DNA of 64,000 nt from an uncultured Bacteroidales bacterium (GTDB lineage Bacteria; Bacteroidota; Bacteroidia; Bacteroidales; Paludibacteraceae): assembly GCA_903911085.1 (NCBI GenBank), contig CAIWCC010000214.1, positions 62,001 through 126,000 of the forward strand. Reading direction: 5' to 3'. Made by a program: the position numbers and the translations under genes. Of the stretch, positions 1-8,164 are shown piece after piece (the first letter of the stretch is position 1; every line of letters begins with the position of its first letter). A model generated the notes under the pieces. That model worked only from the letters and a program-made list of their open reading frames with translations, was not told the origin of the DNA and did not search any database.

Positions 1-817
1 CGCCAGTGATGCCATTTTCGTCGAAAATATAACCATCTGGTCCAGAAATGCTTATGACTTTAGCTCCCATCTCAGTAGCTTTGCTAGCTGCTCCCCATGC
101 TACGTTACCAAAGCCCGAAAGTGCAATTGTTTTTCCTTTAATGTCAATTCCTGCTGTTTCGAGCATTTGCTTTACGAAATACAAACCTCCAAAACCAGTT
201 GCTTCGGGACGTATAAGTGAACCTCCAAATTCTAAGTTTTTGCCAGTTAAAACACCTGTATTCACTCGGGCTAATTTGCGGTACATGCCATATAAATATC
301 CAATTTCTCGACCACCAACACCAATGTCACCAGCTGGAATATCTGTTTCAGAGCCAATATAACGCCACAATTCTAACATAAATGCTTGGCAAAAACGCAT
401 TACTTCTGCATCCGATTTTCCTTTTGGATTAAAGTCGGATCCACCTTTAGCACCACCCATTGGCAGGGTTGTTAATGCATTTTTGAAAATCTGTTCAAAT
501 CCTAAGAATTTAAGTATTGATAGATTAACAGATGAGTGAAAACGCAAACCACCTTTGTATGGACCAATTGCATTGTTGAACTGAACTCGGTAACCTAAAT
601 TTATTTGTATTTCTCCACGATCATCTACCCATGGTACTTTAAATGTGAAAATACGATCAGGTTCTACTAATCGTTCTGCAATTTTGGCCTTTTCAAATTC
701 GGGGTGTTCTTTATAAATTTGTTCTATGGTGCTTAATACTTCATGAACTGCCTGTAGATACTCTGTTTCACCTTTATGCTTTGACTCAAGTGATAGCATT
801 ATTTTTTCAATATTCAT
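1..817 (-). CDS. gdhA: NADP-type glutamate dehydrogenase, 3' part cut by window edge
   Basis: This gene encodes hexameric glutamate dehydrogenase, which makes glutamate from 2-oxoglutarate and ammonia in the cytoplasm. About 272 N-terminal residues are present; the family is normally about 445 long, so the C-terminal NAD(P)-binding half runs off the left edge. Visible hallmarks are the GYRVQFN and GPYKGGLRFH segments, the catalytic-lysine motif PMGGAKGG, and the start of the Rossmann domain (ALSGFGNVAWGA). The start is the ATG at 815-817, giving MNIEKIMLSLESK. It is transcribed away from the porin gene, with about 550 noncoding bases between them. NADP specificity is inferred from overall resemblance to the biosynthetic enzymes, not from a decisive residue. 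Confidence 0.95.
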   Translation of the reverse strand, partial: MNIEKIMLSLESKHKGETEYLQAVHEVLSTIEQIYKEHPEFEKAKIAERLVEPDRIFTFKVPWVDDRGEIQINLGYRVQFNNAIGPYKGGLRFHSSVNLSILKFLGFEQIFKNALTTLPMGGAKGGSDFNPKGKSDAEVMRFCQAFMLELWRYIGSETDIPAGDIGVGGREIGYLYGMYRKLARVNTGVLTGKNLEFGGSLIRPEATGFGGLYFVKQMLETAGIDIKGKTIALSGFGNVAWGAASKATEMGAKVISISGPDGYIFDENGITG

Positions 818-1370
818 TTTGTGTAGATTTAAATGTTAATTTTATTTGTTGGCTATTGTTCTTTATAAACGTTTAATTGTGAAAAATGTTTTGTCTAATT
901 TTGTGTGAAATATCTAAAAGATTGAATAAATGCTATATTTAACCATTAAATATGCAATTTTAAAATAAATAATTTGAATAATGTGGAAATGATGTATTAT
1001 AATGATATGTTTCAGTCTGTTGCTCTTGATAATTTAATTGTTATTCAATAGTTTTTTTGTATTTCAACTTTGTTGTTCATCATGCCTTGAATAGACTTAA
1101 TACATGTAATTAAAAACGTAATTTGTAACCTACAGTATTTTTTTTGTAAGGTATTTATAAATTGCGTCTTGTCTTTCTCTGATTTCTTTTTTATAGTAGT
1201 TTAGAGTTACAAAAATAATCAAATATATTGATTTCATTCACTCTTTAATTTTATATAACTTACTGTAATTCTACTTGCAAACATTTTTTTGTATCTTTGC
1301 AGCCTTACTAAAATCAGAGTGTTTTTTGTTTGCAATAACTTAAAACCTCATATATAAAAATTTTTGACGA
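818..1370. other. Divergent intergenic region gdhA / porin
   Basis: This 553-base AT-rich spacer separates two divergent genes. I see no ORF or RNA gene in it. It holds one clear promoter -7 element for the rightward gene and presumably the leftward gdhA promoter, for which I found no convincing TAnnTTTG box. Confidence 0.6.
1292..1299 (+). promoter_or_regulatory. Bacteroidota -7 element upstream of porin gene
   Basis: TATCTTTG fits the Bacteroidota consensus TAnnTTTG exactly and lies about 70 bases before the GTG start at 1371. No good TTTG box is found at the expected distance (a CTTG at 1274-1277 is too close), so the call rests on the -7 element alone. Confidence 0.55.
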
Positions 1371-3251
1371 GTGAAAAGGTTAATTTACTTACTGTTGTTT
1401 CAATTAATTGTAAATAATATATTTGCAGAAAAGCCATCATCATCTTTATATCCCTACGTTAAAACATGGCATGTAAGCAAGCAATTTGCTGTGGCAGATT
1501 CAGTTCCAGTTGATAGTGTTCATGTTAATTTTCAAGATGCTAACTTAATAGATCGTTTTAGTATTTCCAATTCATATAATGGAAATTTGGGTTCTCCTAT
1601 TCAATCTAAAATATATTTTGATAGACCCGCCGATAATGATTTTATTTTTTCGAATGCTTATTTTCCATACATTGCTGATATACACAATGCTACTTTTTAT
1701 AATACTAAAACTCCATTAAGTAATTTAACTTATACCTCTGGTGGAACAACTTATAGAAAAGAAGAATTGATTAAATTTCTATATACAGGCAATATCAGCA
1801 AAAAATTTAATTTTGGTACAACTCTTGATTATTTGGAGGCAACTGGTGAATATTCATCTCAATCGGCTAAACGATTCAGTGGAACACTATTTGGGACTTA
1901 TGATGGTGACCATTATAGCGCAACAGCATTTATTGCAACTAATAATTTAAGCCATTTTGAGAATGGTGGAATCAGTGACATTACTGATATTACAAATCCG
2001 AAGGGAATAGCCACAAAGGATATTCCGACTAATATTGCAGGTTTTGCTAATTATAAGAAGAATGTAATGTTTTATAATCAACAATATAGCATTGGTTTTG
2101 ACCGTTCTGTTAGAGTTAATAAGGATTCTGTAAGGATGGAGTATGTGCCTGTAACTCGTTTTGCACATACGTTCAGATATGAGGATGCAAGAAAACGGTA
2201 TTATGAAAATTCAGTTGAAACTGATTTTTATAAAAATACTTATCAGTCCAATGTTTTGTTAAATGATACTTCTGCTGTTCAGACATTGACAAATAATTTT
2301 TCAGCAAGTATGCTTGAGGAATTTAATAAATTAATGAAATTTGGATTGACAGCTTTTATTGAAAATGAAATTCAACGTTATTGTTATATTGATAATAATT
2401 GGTTAAATTTGAATTTCGAGTCTACTACAAAAGTGGGTGGAATTTTGTCGAAGCAACGTGGTCAGCGATTTAAATACAATGTTTTAGGCGAGTTGAGTTT
2501 GCTTGGTTATAAAGCTGGAAATGTACTTTTGGAAGGGAATGTCGGTGGTTTTTTTAAATTGTGGAACGATAGTATTTCAATGGTTGCTAATGGTTTTGTT
2601 AGAAGTGATAAGCCATCATTCTTTTTAAATATGTATCAATCTAATCACTTTCGTTGGGAAAATGATTTTTCTAACATTTATCGGACACAAGTAGGTGGAA
2701 CTTTTTCAATTCCAACACGTTCTTTTTCGTTAAATGTTGGTGTTGAAAATGTTACTCAATACGTTTATTTTAATGAAAATGCTATGCCAACTCAACATTC
2801 TGGAAATATACAAGTATTGGCTGCTAATTTGAAGCAAGATTTTCATTTTTCGAAATTTGCGTTGGAAAATAATGTGGTTTATCAGCTGAGTTCCGAACCT
2901 AATGCACTACCTTTACCTACTTTAGCATTGTTTCATAATTTGTATTTTAACGATAAATGGTTTAATGAATTAAGTGTGCAAATAGGTGTAAATGTTCGTT
3001 ATCATACTGCATATTATGCACCATCGTACATGCCCGCAATAGGTCAATTTTTTTCTCAGTCTAGTACCAAAATTGGAAATTATCCAGTGATGAATGCATA
3101 TTTAAATTTTCATCTAAAACGTGCAAGGTTTTTTATCGAGTATTATCATGTTAATCAGTTGTTTATGAGCGGTTCGTATTTTTCCATGCCAAATTATCCA
3201 ATTAATCCTGCTATTATTAAAACGGGGATTTCATGGAATTTTTATAATTGA
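1371..3251 (+). CDS. Putative outer-membrane porin (Porin_10-like)
   Basis: The 626-residue product starts with a signal peptide (MKRLIYLLLFQLIVNNIFA) and continues as a long series of alternating polar and aromatic segments typical of an outer-membrane beta-barrel. It ends in a short strand with a terminal aromatic pair (SWNFYN), as expected for barrel insertion. The length and pattern fit the Bacteroidota putative porin family (PF14121), but the substrate is unknown. The frame opens with GTG; no in-frame ATG lies between this codon and the signal peptide, so GTG is taken as the start. It is followed 78 bases later by a periplasmic binding-like protein on the same strand, and the two may be cotranscribed. 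Confidence 0.75.
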   Translation: MKRLIYLLLFQLIVNNIFAEKPSSSLYPYVKTWHVSKQFAVADSVPVDSVHVNFQDANLIDRFSISNSYNGNLGSPIQSKIYFDRPADNDFIFSNAYFPYIADIHNATFYNTKTPLSNLTYTSGGTTYRKEELIKFLYTGNISKKFNFGTTLDYLEATGEYSSQSAKRFSGTLFGTYDGDHYSATAFIATNNLSHFENGGISDITDITNPKGIATKDIPTNIAGFANYKKNVMFYNQQYSIGFDRSVRVNKDSVRMEYVPVTRFAHTFRYEDARKRYYENSVETDFYKNTYQSNVLLNDTSAVQTLTNNFSASMLEEFNKLMKFGLTAFIENEIQRYCYIDNNWLNLNFESTTKVGGILSKQRGQRFKYNVLGELSLLGYKAGNVLLEGNVGGFFKLWNDSISMVANGFVRSDKPSFFLNMYQSNHFRWENDFSNIYRTQVGGTFSIPTRSFSLNVGVENVTQYVYFNENAMPTQHSGNIQVLAANLKQDFHFSKFALENNVVYQLSSEPNALPLPTLALFHNLYFNDKWFNELSVQIGVNVRYHTAYYAPSYMPAIGQFFSQSSTKIGNYPVMNAYLNFHLKRARFFIEYYHVNQLFMSGSYFSMPNYPINPAIIKTGISWNFYN

Positions 3252-3329
3252 CATTATTTGTTCGGAATGATTCTTTTGATATTGTTCATTTAAATTGATT
3301 TGAGATTTGTTTGCTAAAAAGTAGTATTT

Positions 3330-4136
3330 ATGAAAAGAAATGCATATTTTTGGTATGAATTTGGCGCTGTAATTTTATTTATTGCAGTTATTTTTTTTAT
3401 TCGAAATTCTCGTCAAAAAATATCTGATTTGCCAGAGATTCTAGATTCAGGACGTCTTTCGGTTTTGACAGATAGTAGTAGCATTGGATTTTGTAAAACT
3501 GCTGGAACTGTCTCCGGTTTTCAATATGAAATAGTAAAAGCGTTTGCCGATACAATGGGTTTAGAGTTGGTAATTTCAGAACAAAACGATTTTAAATATT
3601 GTATTGATGGACTTAAAAGTGCTGATTATAATCTTATTGCAAATTTCACTCCGATTACAACCGAATGGAATAAAGAAATTCTTTTTACTAATTCATTATT
3701 ATCTTCCCGACAAGTTCTTGTACAAAGATATACCAATGATTCTCTTAAATTAAAACATGTAAATAGGCATGCTGACTTAGCAAACGACTCGATTTATATT
3801 CCATTAAATTCACCATTTAAATTAAGACTAAATCACCTTTCTGATGAGATAGCATCTCCAATTACTATAATAGAAGTAAAAAATAAGAGTTCCGAGCAAA
3901 TGGTCAAGTTAGTAGCTTCGGGAAAAATAAAGTACACTATATGTGATGAATTATTTGCAAAAAAATTAAAACTCCAATATCCTAATTTGGATGTTTCACT
4001 TCCTGTCGGATTTAATCAAGAACTTGCATGGGCAGTACATCCTAAATCGCGAAAACTTCTTGCGGAACTGAATGATTTTTTATCAGATTTTATTGGTAGT
4101 TCAGCATATTGGGATATCTACAATAAGTATTATTAA
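3330..4136 (+). CDS. Membrane-anchored solute-binding-like protein (SBP family 3)
   Basis: The 268-residue protein has one N-terminal membrane segment (about residues 10-25, FGAVILFIAVIFFI) and then a domain resembling the amino-acid-binding SBP_bac_3 fold, as in the N-terminal half of MltF. Visible family features are GRLSVLTDSSSIGF near the domain start, the FQYEIVKAFADTMGL helix that follows the first strand, and the NFTPITTEWNKEILFT segment. There is no C-terminal lytic transglycosylase domain, so it is not a full MltF. No ABC permease is adjacent, which argues for a sensory or envelope role rather than transport; that is inference. It lies 25 bases before metA, close enough for cotranscription. 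Confidence 0.65.
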   Translation: MKRNAYFWYEFGAVILFIAVIFFIRNSRQKISDLPEILDSGRLSVLTDSSSIGFCKTAGTVSGFQYEIVKAFADTMGLELVISEQNDFKYCIDGLKSADYNLIANFTPITTEWNKEILFTNSLLSSRQVLVQRYTNDSLKLKHVNRHADLANDSIYIPLNSPFKLRLNHLSDEIASPITIIEVKNKSSEQMVKLVASGKIKYTICDELFAKKLKLQYPNLDVSLPVGFNQELAWAVHPKSRKLLAELNDFLSDFIGSSAYWDIYNKYY

Positions 4137-4161
4137 AAATTGAATAAATATATTAACGCCA

Positions 4162-5079
4162 ATGCCTTTAAATATACCTTTTACTTTGCCAGCTGTTGAT
4201 GTGCTTCGCGAAGAAAATATTTTTGTGATGGACTCAGAACGTGCATCAAGCCAAGAAATTCGTCCTCTTAAAATCGTGATATTGAATTTGATGCCGATTA
4301 AAATTACTACTGAAACGGATTTAATTCGCTTACTTTCAAACTCACCCTTGCAAATTGAAATTGATTTTCTTCACATGGAGAGTCATACTTCCAAAAACAC
4401 GCCAATTGAACATCTAATGACTTTTTACAAAACATTTGATGAGATTAGCAAAAGCAATTATGATGGAATGATTATTACTGGAGCTCCAGTGGAACAGCTT
4501 GAATTTGAAGATGTAACGTATTGGGACGAAATTACCAAAATTTTTGATTGGTCTAAAACACATGTTACTTCTTCGCTATTTATTTGTTGGGCAGCACAAG
4601 CGGGTTTACATTATTTTTACGGTGTGCCTAAATATTCACTCGATGCCAAAATGTTTGGTGTATTTGAACATATTAAGCATGAGCAATTGAATCCAATTTT
4701 TCGTGGTTTTGATGATGTGTTTTATGTGCCACATAGTAGACACACCGAAGTAAAAGCTGATGATATTAGGCAAATTCCAGAATTGACATTACTTTCAGAA
4801 TCACCAGAGTCAGGTGTATATATGGTTATGGCTCGCAATGGTCGTGAATTTTTTGTAACTGGGCACTCTGAGTATTCACCGTTGACTTTGGATACGGAAT
4901 ACAAACGTGATGTTGCAAAAGGTTTAAAAATTAATTTGCCAAAAAATTATTATTTAAATGATGACCCAAATAATGAACCACTTGTACGTTGGCGTAGTCA
5001 TGCGAACCTGTTGTTTACCAATTGGTTAAATTATTTTGTTTATCAAGAAACTCCTTATGACTTGACTAAAATTCATTGA
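4162..5079 (+). CDS. metA: Homoserine O-acyltransferase MetA, probably acetyl-CoA dependent
   Basis: MetA acylates homoserine, the first committed step of methionine synthesis. The 305-residue length is standard. The catalytic cysteine is C142 (FICWAAQAG), and the His/Glu pair is H235 and E237 (VTGHSEYSP). Residue 111 is Glu (GAPVEQLEF), whereas the succinyl-CoA enzyme of E. coli has Gly there. Published work on the family shows that Glu111 favours acetyl-CoA, so the product is probably O-acetylhomoserine even though annotation pipelines often call it a succinyltransferase. The start [10 protein letters not shown] matches family starts. No methionine-related neighbour and no recognisable riboswitch are present; only 25 bases separate it from the upstream gene. 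Confidence 0.95.
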   Translation: MPLNIPFTLPAVDVLREENIFVMDSERASSQEIRPLKIVILNLMPIKITTETDLIRLLSNSPLQIEIDFLHMESHTSKNTPIEHLMTFYKTFDEISKSNYDGMIITGAPVEQLEFEDVTYWDEITKIFDWSKTHVTSSLFICWAAQAGLHYFYGVPKYSLDAKMFGVFEHIKHEQLNPIFRGFDDVFYVPHSRHTEVKADDIRQIPELTLLSESPESGVYMVMARNGREFFVTGHSEYSPLTLDTEYKRDVAKGLKINLPKNYYLNDDPNNEPLVRWRSHANLLFTNWLNYFVYQETPYDLTKIH

Positions 5080-5113
5080 TAATTCATTCCTTTAATGTTT
5101 TAGACACAAATAA

Positions 5114-6943
5114 ATGAATTATAAATTGAATATGAAATACATTGAACTTCTCTCGCCTGCAAAGAACCTTGAATGTGGTTTAGCAGCTATCAATCATGGG
5201 GCTGATGCTGTATACATTGGTGCTTCACAATTTGGAGCACGTGCTGCTGCAGGTAACTCGGTGGAGGACATTGCTACACTTGTTCAATATGCACATCAAT
5301 TCAGGGTTAAGGTGTTGGTGGCATTAAATACAGTATTGACTGATGAGCAATTGCCTGAAGCGGAAAAGCTTATTTGGGAAATTTACAATGCTGGGGCAGA
5401 TGCTTTAATTATTCAGGATATGGGAATTCTAAAATTGAATTTGCCACCAATTTCGCTTCATGCCAGCACTCAAACCGATAATAGAACACTGGAAAAGGTG
5501 AAATTTCTGCAAGATGTTGGATTTTCGCGGGTGGTGTTGGCACGTGAGTTAACATTATCTCAAATTTCTGAGATTTCTGCTCATACCAATGTCGAATTAG
5601 AGGCTTTTGTACATGGTGCATTATGTGTTAGTTATAGCGGTCAATGTTATATGAGTGAAGCCAATTGCCAGCGAAGTGCCAATCGTGGTCAATGTGCGCA
5701 ATATTGCAGGTTGCCTTATCATTTAGTTGATGCAGATGAGAATATTTTGGTTAGAAATAAGCATTTATTATCATTAAAAGATTTAGATTTGTCCGATTCG
5801 TTGGAAGAAATGATGGCGGCGGGTGTGACTTCATTTAAAATTGAAGGACGACTTAAAGATGTTGATTATGTGAAGAATATTACTTCATTATATCGTAAGA
5901 AGTTGGATAAAATAATTGATGAAAATACTACTTATCAACGAGCTTCTGCTGGACGAACAACATTGTTTTTTGAACCAAATCCCGAGAAAAGTTTTCGTCG
6001 TGGAAATACAAATTATTTTTTACATGGAAGACAAACCGACATTGTTCAGCTTAATACACCAAAATCGCTCGGAGAGCCAATAGGAAAAGTAACGTATATT
6101 GGTCGAAATTTTTTCGAAGTTCATAATGGTAATTTATTGAACAATGGGGATGGACTTTGTTTTGTAAATAAACATGGTGATTTGACAGGATTTCGGGTTA
6201 ATAGAGTAGAAAGAAAACAAATTTTTCCTGCGGAAATGCCTAAAATTTCGGATGGAGTTATGCTTTACCGAAATCAAGATCAAGCATTTGATAAAGTTCT
6301 TAAAGGAAAAACTGCGGAGCGAAGAATTGGTGTAAAGATGCTTTTTAAGGAATCACTCATAGGTTTTTCAATTCAAATGACAGACGATGATGGAATAGTA
6401 TGTGTTTTTGATATTGAGTGCCCGAAACAACCTGCCCAGAAACCAGACTCTGTTTATGATAATATTCGAAGTCAACTTTCGAAACTTGGAAATTCAATTT
6501 ATGAAGCAAAAAGTGTTGATATAGAAATAAATGAGCCATGGTTTTTTCCAGCTTCGCTATTGAGTGAATGGCGTCGATTAGCAATTGACCAACTTAATAA
6601 AATTAGAATTGACTCGTATAAACGTGAAATTAAAAAGAATGCTATTGATGCAAATTTTGGTTCTAAGGAATTAACTTACCGTGCTAATGTAACTAATAAA
6701 CTGTCGGAAGAATTTTATCTTGAACATGGTGTAGAGGATGTTATGTCTGGATTTGAAGTTAAAGCCGAAGAAAATGTTCCTCTTATGTTTTGCAAACATT
6801 GTATTAAATATAATTTAGGTTGGTGTCCGAAACAAGGTTATAAGGCAACATTTAAAGAGCCATTATTTTTGAGAAATAATGATCAGGTTTATCAATTAAC
6901 TTTTGACTGTAAAGCATGTGAAATGCATATTACGAAATATTAA
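5114..6943 (+). CDS. Peptidase U32 family protein (RlhA/TrhP-like)
   Basis: The 609-residue protein has the N-terminal TIM-barrel-like U32 domain (ELLSPAKNLECGLAAINHGA, residues 11-30) and the U32 signature EAFVHGALC at 163-171. Cysteines at 171, 178, 185, 194 and 198 are the usual iron-sulphur candidates. A second cysteine-rich patch lies at the C-terminus (CKHC, WCPKQG, CKAC). Long U32 proteins of this kind include RlhA, which makes 5-hydroxycytidine in 23S rRNA, and TrhP, which acts on tRNA uridine; proteolysis is doubtful for this class. The exact RNA target cannot be decided here. An alternative start, MKYIELL, lies at 5132 and resembles many family members better. A strong bidirectional terminator follows. 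Confidence 0.9.
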   Translation: MNYKLNMKYIELLSPAKNLECGLAAINHGADAVYIGASQFGARAAAGNSVEDIATLVQYAHQFRVKVLVALNTVLTDEQLPEAEKLIWEIYNAGADALIIQDMGILKLNLPPISLHASTQTDNRTLEKVKFLQDVGFSRVVLARELTLSQISEISAHTNVELEAFVHGALCVSYSGQCYMSEANCQRSANRGQCAQYCRLPYHLVDADENILVRNKHLLSLKDLDLSDSLEEMMAAGVTSFKIEGRLKDVDYVKNITSLYRKKLDKIIDENTTYQRASAGRTTLFFEPNPEKSFRRGNTNYFLHGRQTDIVQLNTPKSLGEPIGKVTYIGRNFFEVHNGNLLNNGDGLCFVNKHGDLTGFRVNRVERKQIFPAEMPKISDGVMLYRNQDQAFDKVLKGKTAERRIGVKMLFKESLIGFSIQMTDDDGIVCVFDIECPKQPAQKPDSVYDNIRSQLSKLGNSIYEAKSVDIEINEPWFFPASLLSEWRRLAIDQLNKIRIDSYKREIKKNAIDANFGSKELTYRANVTNKLSEEFYLEHGVEDVMSGFEVKAEENVPLMFCKHCIKYNLGWCPKQGYKATFKEPLFLRNNDQVYQLTFDCKACEMHITKY

Positions 6944-6957
6944 TCGTCGTGTAGAAT

Positions 6958-7003
6958 AAAAAAGTTCCAAAATCAAATAGTCAACTGATTTTGGAACTTT
7001 TTT
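6958..7003. terminator. Bidirectional intrinsic terminator between U32 gene and recA
   Basis: An 18-base perfect inverted repeat (6958-6975 with 6986-7003) with core AGTTCCAAAATCA encloses a 10-base loop. It begins with A6 and ends with T6, so it can stop transcription from both the rightward U32 gene and the leftward recA gene, whose 3' ends face each other here. Confidence 0.9.
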
Positions 7004-7019
7004 ATATGAAGACTGTAGA

Positions 7020-8042
7020 CTATTTATTTTTAATAGCTTCCACTATTTTTAATTCAAGTTCTGCTGCCAATTCAGGGTTTTCCTTAATAAGAGTTTTTGA
7101 TGCATCGCGACCTTGAGCCAGTTTTGTTTCTCCGTAACTGTACCACGAACCGCTCTTTTTGATAATACCGTATTCTACGCCAAGATCAACAATTTCTCCT
7201 GTTTTAGAAATTCCTTCGCCAAACATGATGTCAAATTCAGCTTTGCGAAAAGGTGGAGCTACTTTGTTTTTTACAACTTTTACACGTGTTTGATTTCCGA
7301 TTACTTCATCGCCATCTTTTAATTGACCTACGCGGCGAATGTCTAAACGAACTGATGCATAGAATTTTAATGCATTACCACCAGTTGTAGTTTCAGGGTT
7401 GCCAAACATTACACCAATTTTTTCACGCAATTGATTGATGAAAATACATGTAGTGTTAGTTTTGTTGATATTTGCGGTTAGTTTGCGTAATGCTTGCGAC
7501 ATCAAACGTGCTTGAAGACCCATTTTTGAATCGCCCATGTCGCCTTCCAATTCTGCTTTTGGAGTTAATGCTGCCACTGAGTCAATCACCACAATATCAA
7601 CAGCTGACGAACGGATTAATTGATCGGCTACCTCCAATGCTTGCTCGCCATTATCTGGCTGCGAAATTAATAATTCCTCAATGTTTACACCCAATTTCTC
7701 AGCATAGAAACGATCGAAGGCGTGTTCTGCATCAATAAATGCTGCAATACCACCTGCTTTTTGAGCTTCTGCAATAGCATGAATTGCCAAGGTTGTTTTA
7801 CCAGATGATTCAGGTCCGTAAATTTCGATAACACGTCCTCGTGGGAAACCACCAACGCCTAATGCTACATCTAATCCAATTGAACCAGATGAAATAAAAG
7901 ACACATCTTCCACTTTAGTGTCGCCCATTCGCATGATGGTACCTTTCCCATGGTCTTTTTCAATTTTATCCATTGCCAATTGCAATGCTTTCAATTTATC
8001 AGAGGCTGGTGATTTAACCTCTTCAGCGTTTTTTGCTGCCAT
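7020..8042 (-). CDS. recA: Recombinase RecA
   Basis: RecA forms filaments on single-stranded DNA, catalyses strand exchange and triggers LexA-type self-cleavage. The 340-residue length is typical. Walker A is GPESSGKTT (residues 76-84), and the MAW-like and L2 regions are present ([18 protein letters not shown]). The C-terminal tail is only modestly acidic. It is convergent with the U32 gene and downstream of a PcrA/UvrD helicase on the same strand, separated by 122 bases that contain their own promoter element, so it is probably transcribed on its own. Confidence 0.99.
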   Translation of the reverse strand: MAAKNAEEVKSPASDKLKALQLAMDKIEKDHGKGTIMRMGDTKVEDVSFISSGSIGLDVALGVGGFPRGRVIEIYGPESSGKTTLAIHAIAEAQKAGGIAAFIDAEHAFDRFYAEKLGVNIEELLISQPDNGEQALEVADQLIRSSAVDIVVIDSVAALTPKAELEGDMGDSKMGLQARLMSQALRKLTANINKTNTTCIFINQLREKIGVMFGNPETTTGGNALKFYASVRLDIRRVGQLKDGDEVIGNQTRVKVVKNKVAPPFRKAEFDIMFGEGISKTGEIVDLGVEYGIIKKSGSWYSYGETKLAQGRDASKTLIKENPELAAELELKIVEAIKNK

Positions 8043-8147
8043 AATTAATTGTTATTAGTTTTTATAATTATTTTGATATTTATTTGTTATATTTTTTCAA
8101 TTTGCTCTTTAGTTTATCCGGTGTGCTTTTACAAAATTATTTCTGTA

Positions 8148-8155
8148 CAAAGATA
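8148..8155 (-). promoter_or_regulatory. recA promoter -7 element
   Basis: On the minus strand this reads TATCTTTG, an exact TAnnTTTG element, about 105 bases before the recA start codon. No strong TTTG box is seen at the matching distance. No obvious LexA operator palindrome was recognised in the leader. Confidence 0.55.
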
Positions 8156-8164
8156 AACAATTTT

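Noticed and set aside
4137..4161. SAM riboswitch before metA
   Set aside because: Only 25 bases separate metA from the upstream gene, too short for any known aptamer.
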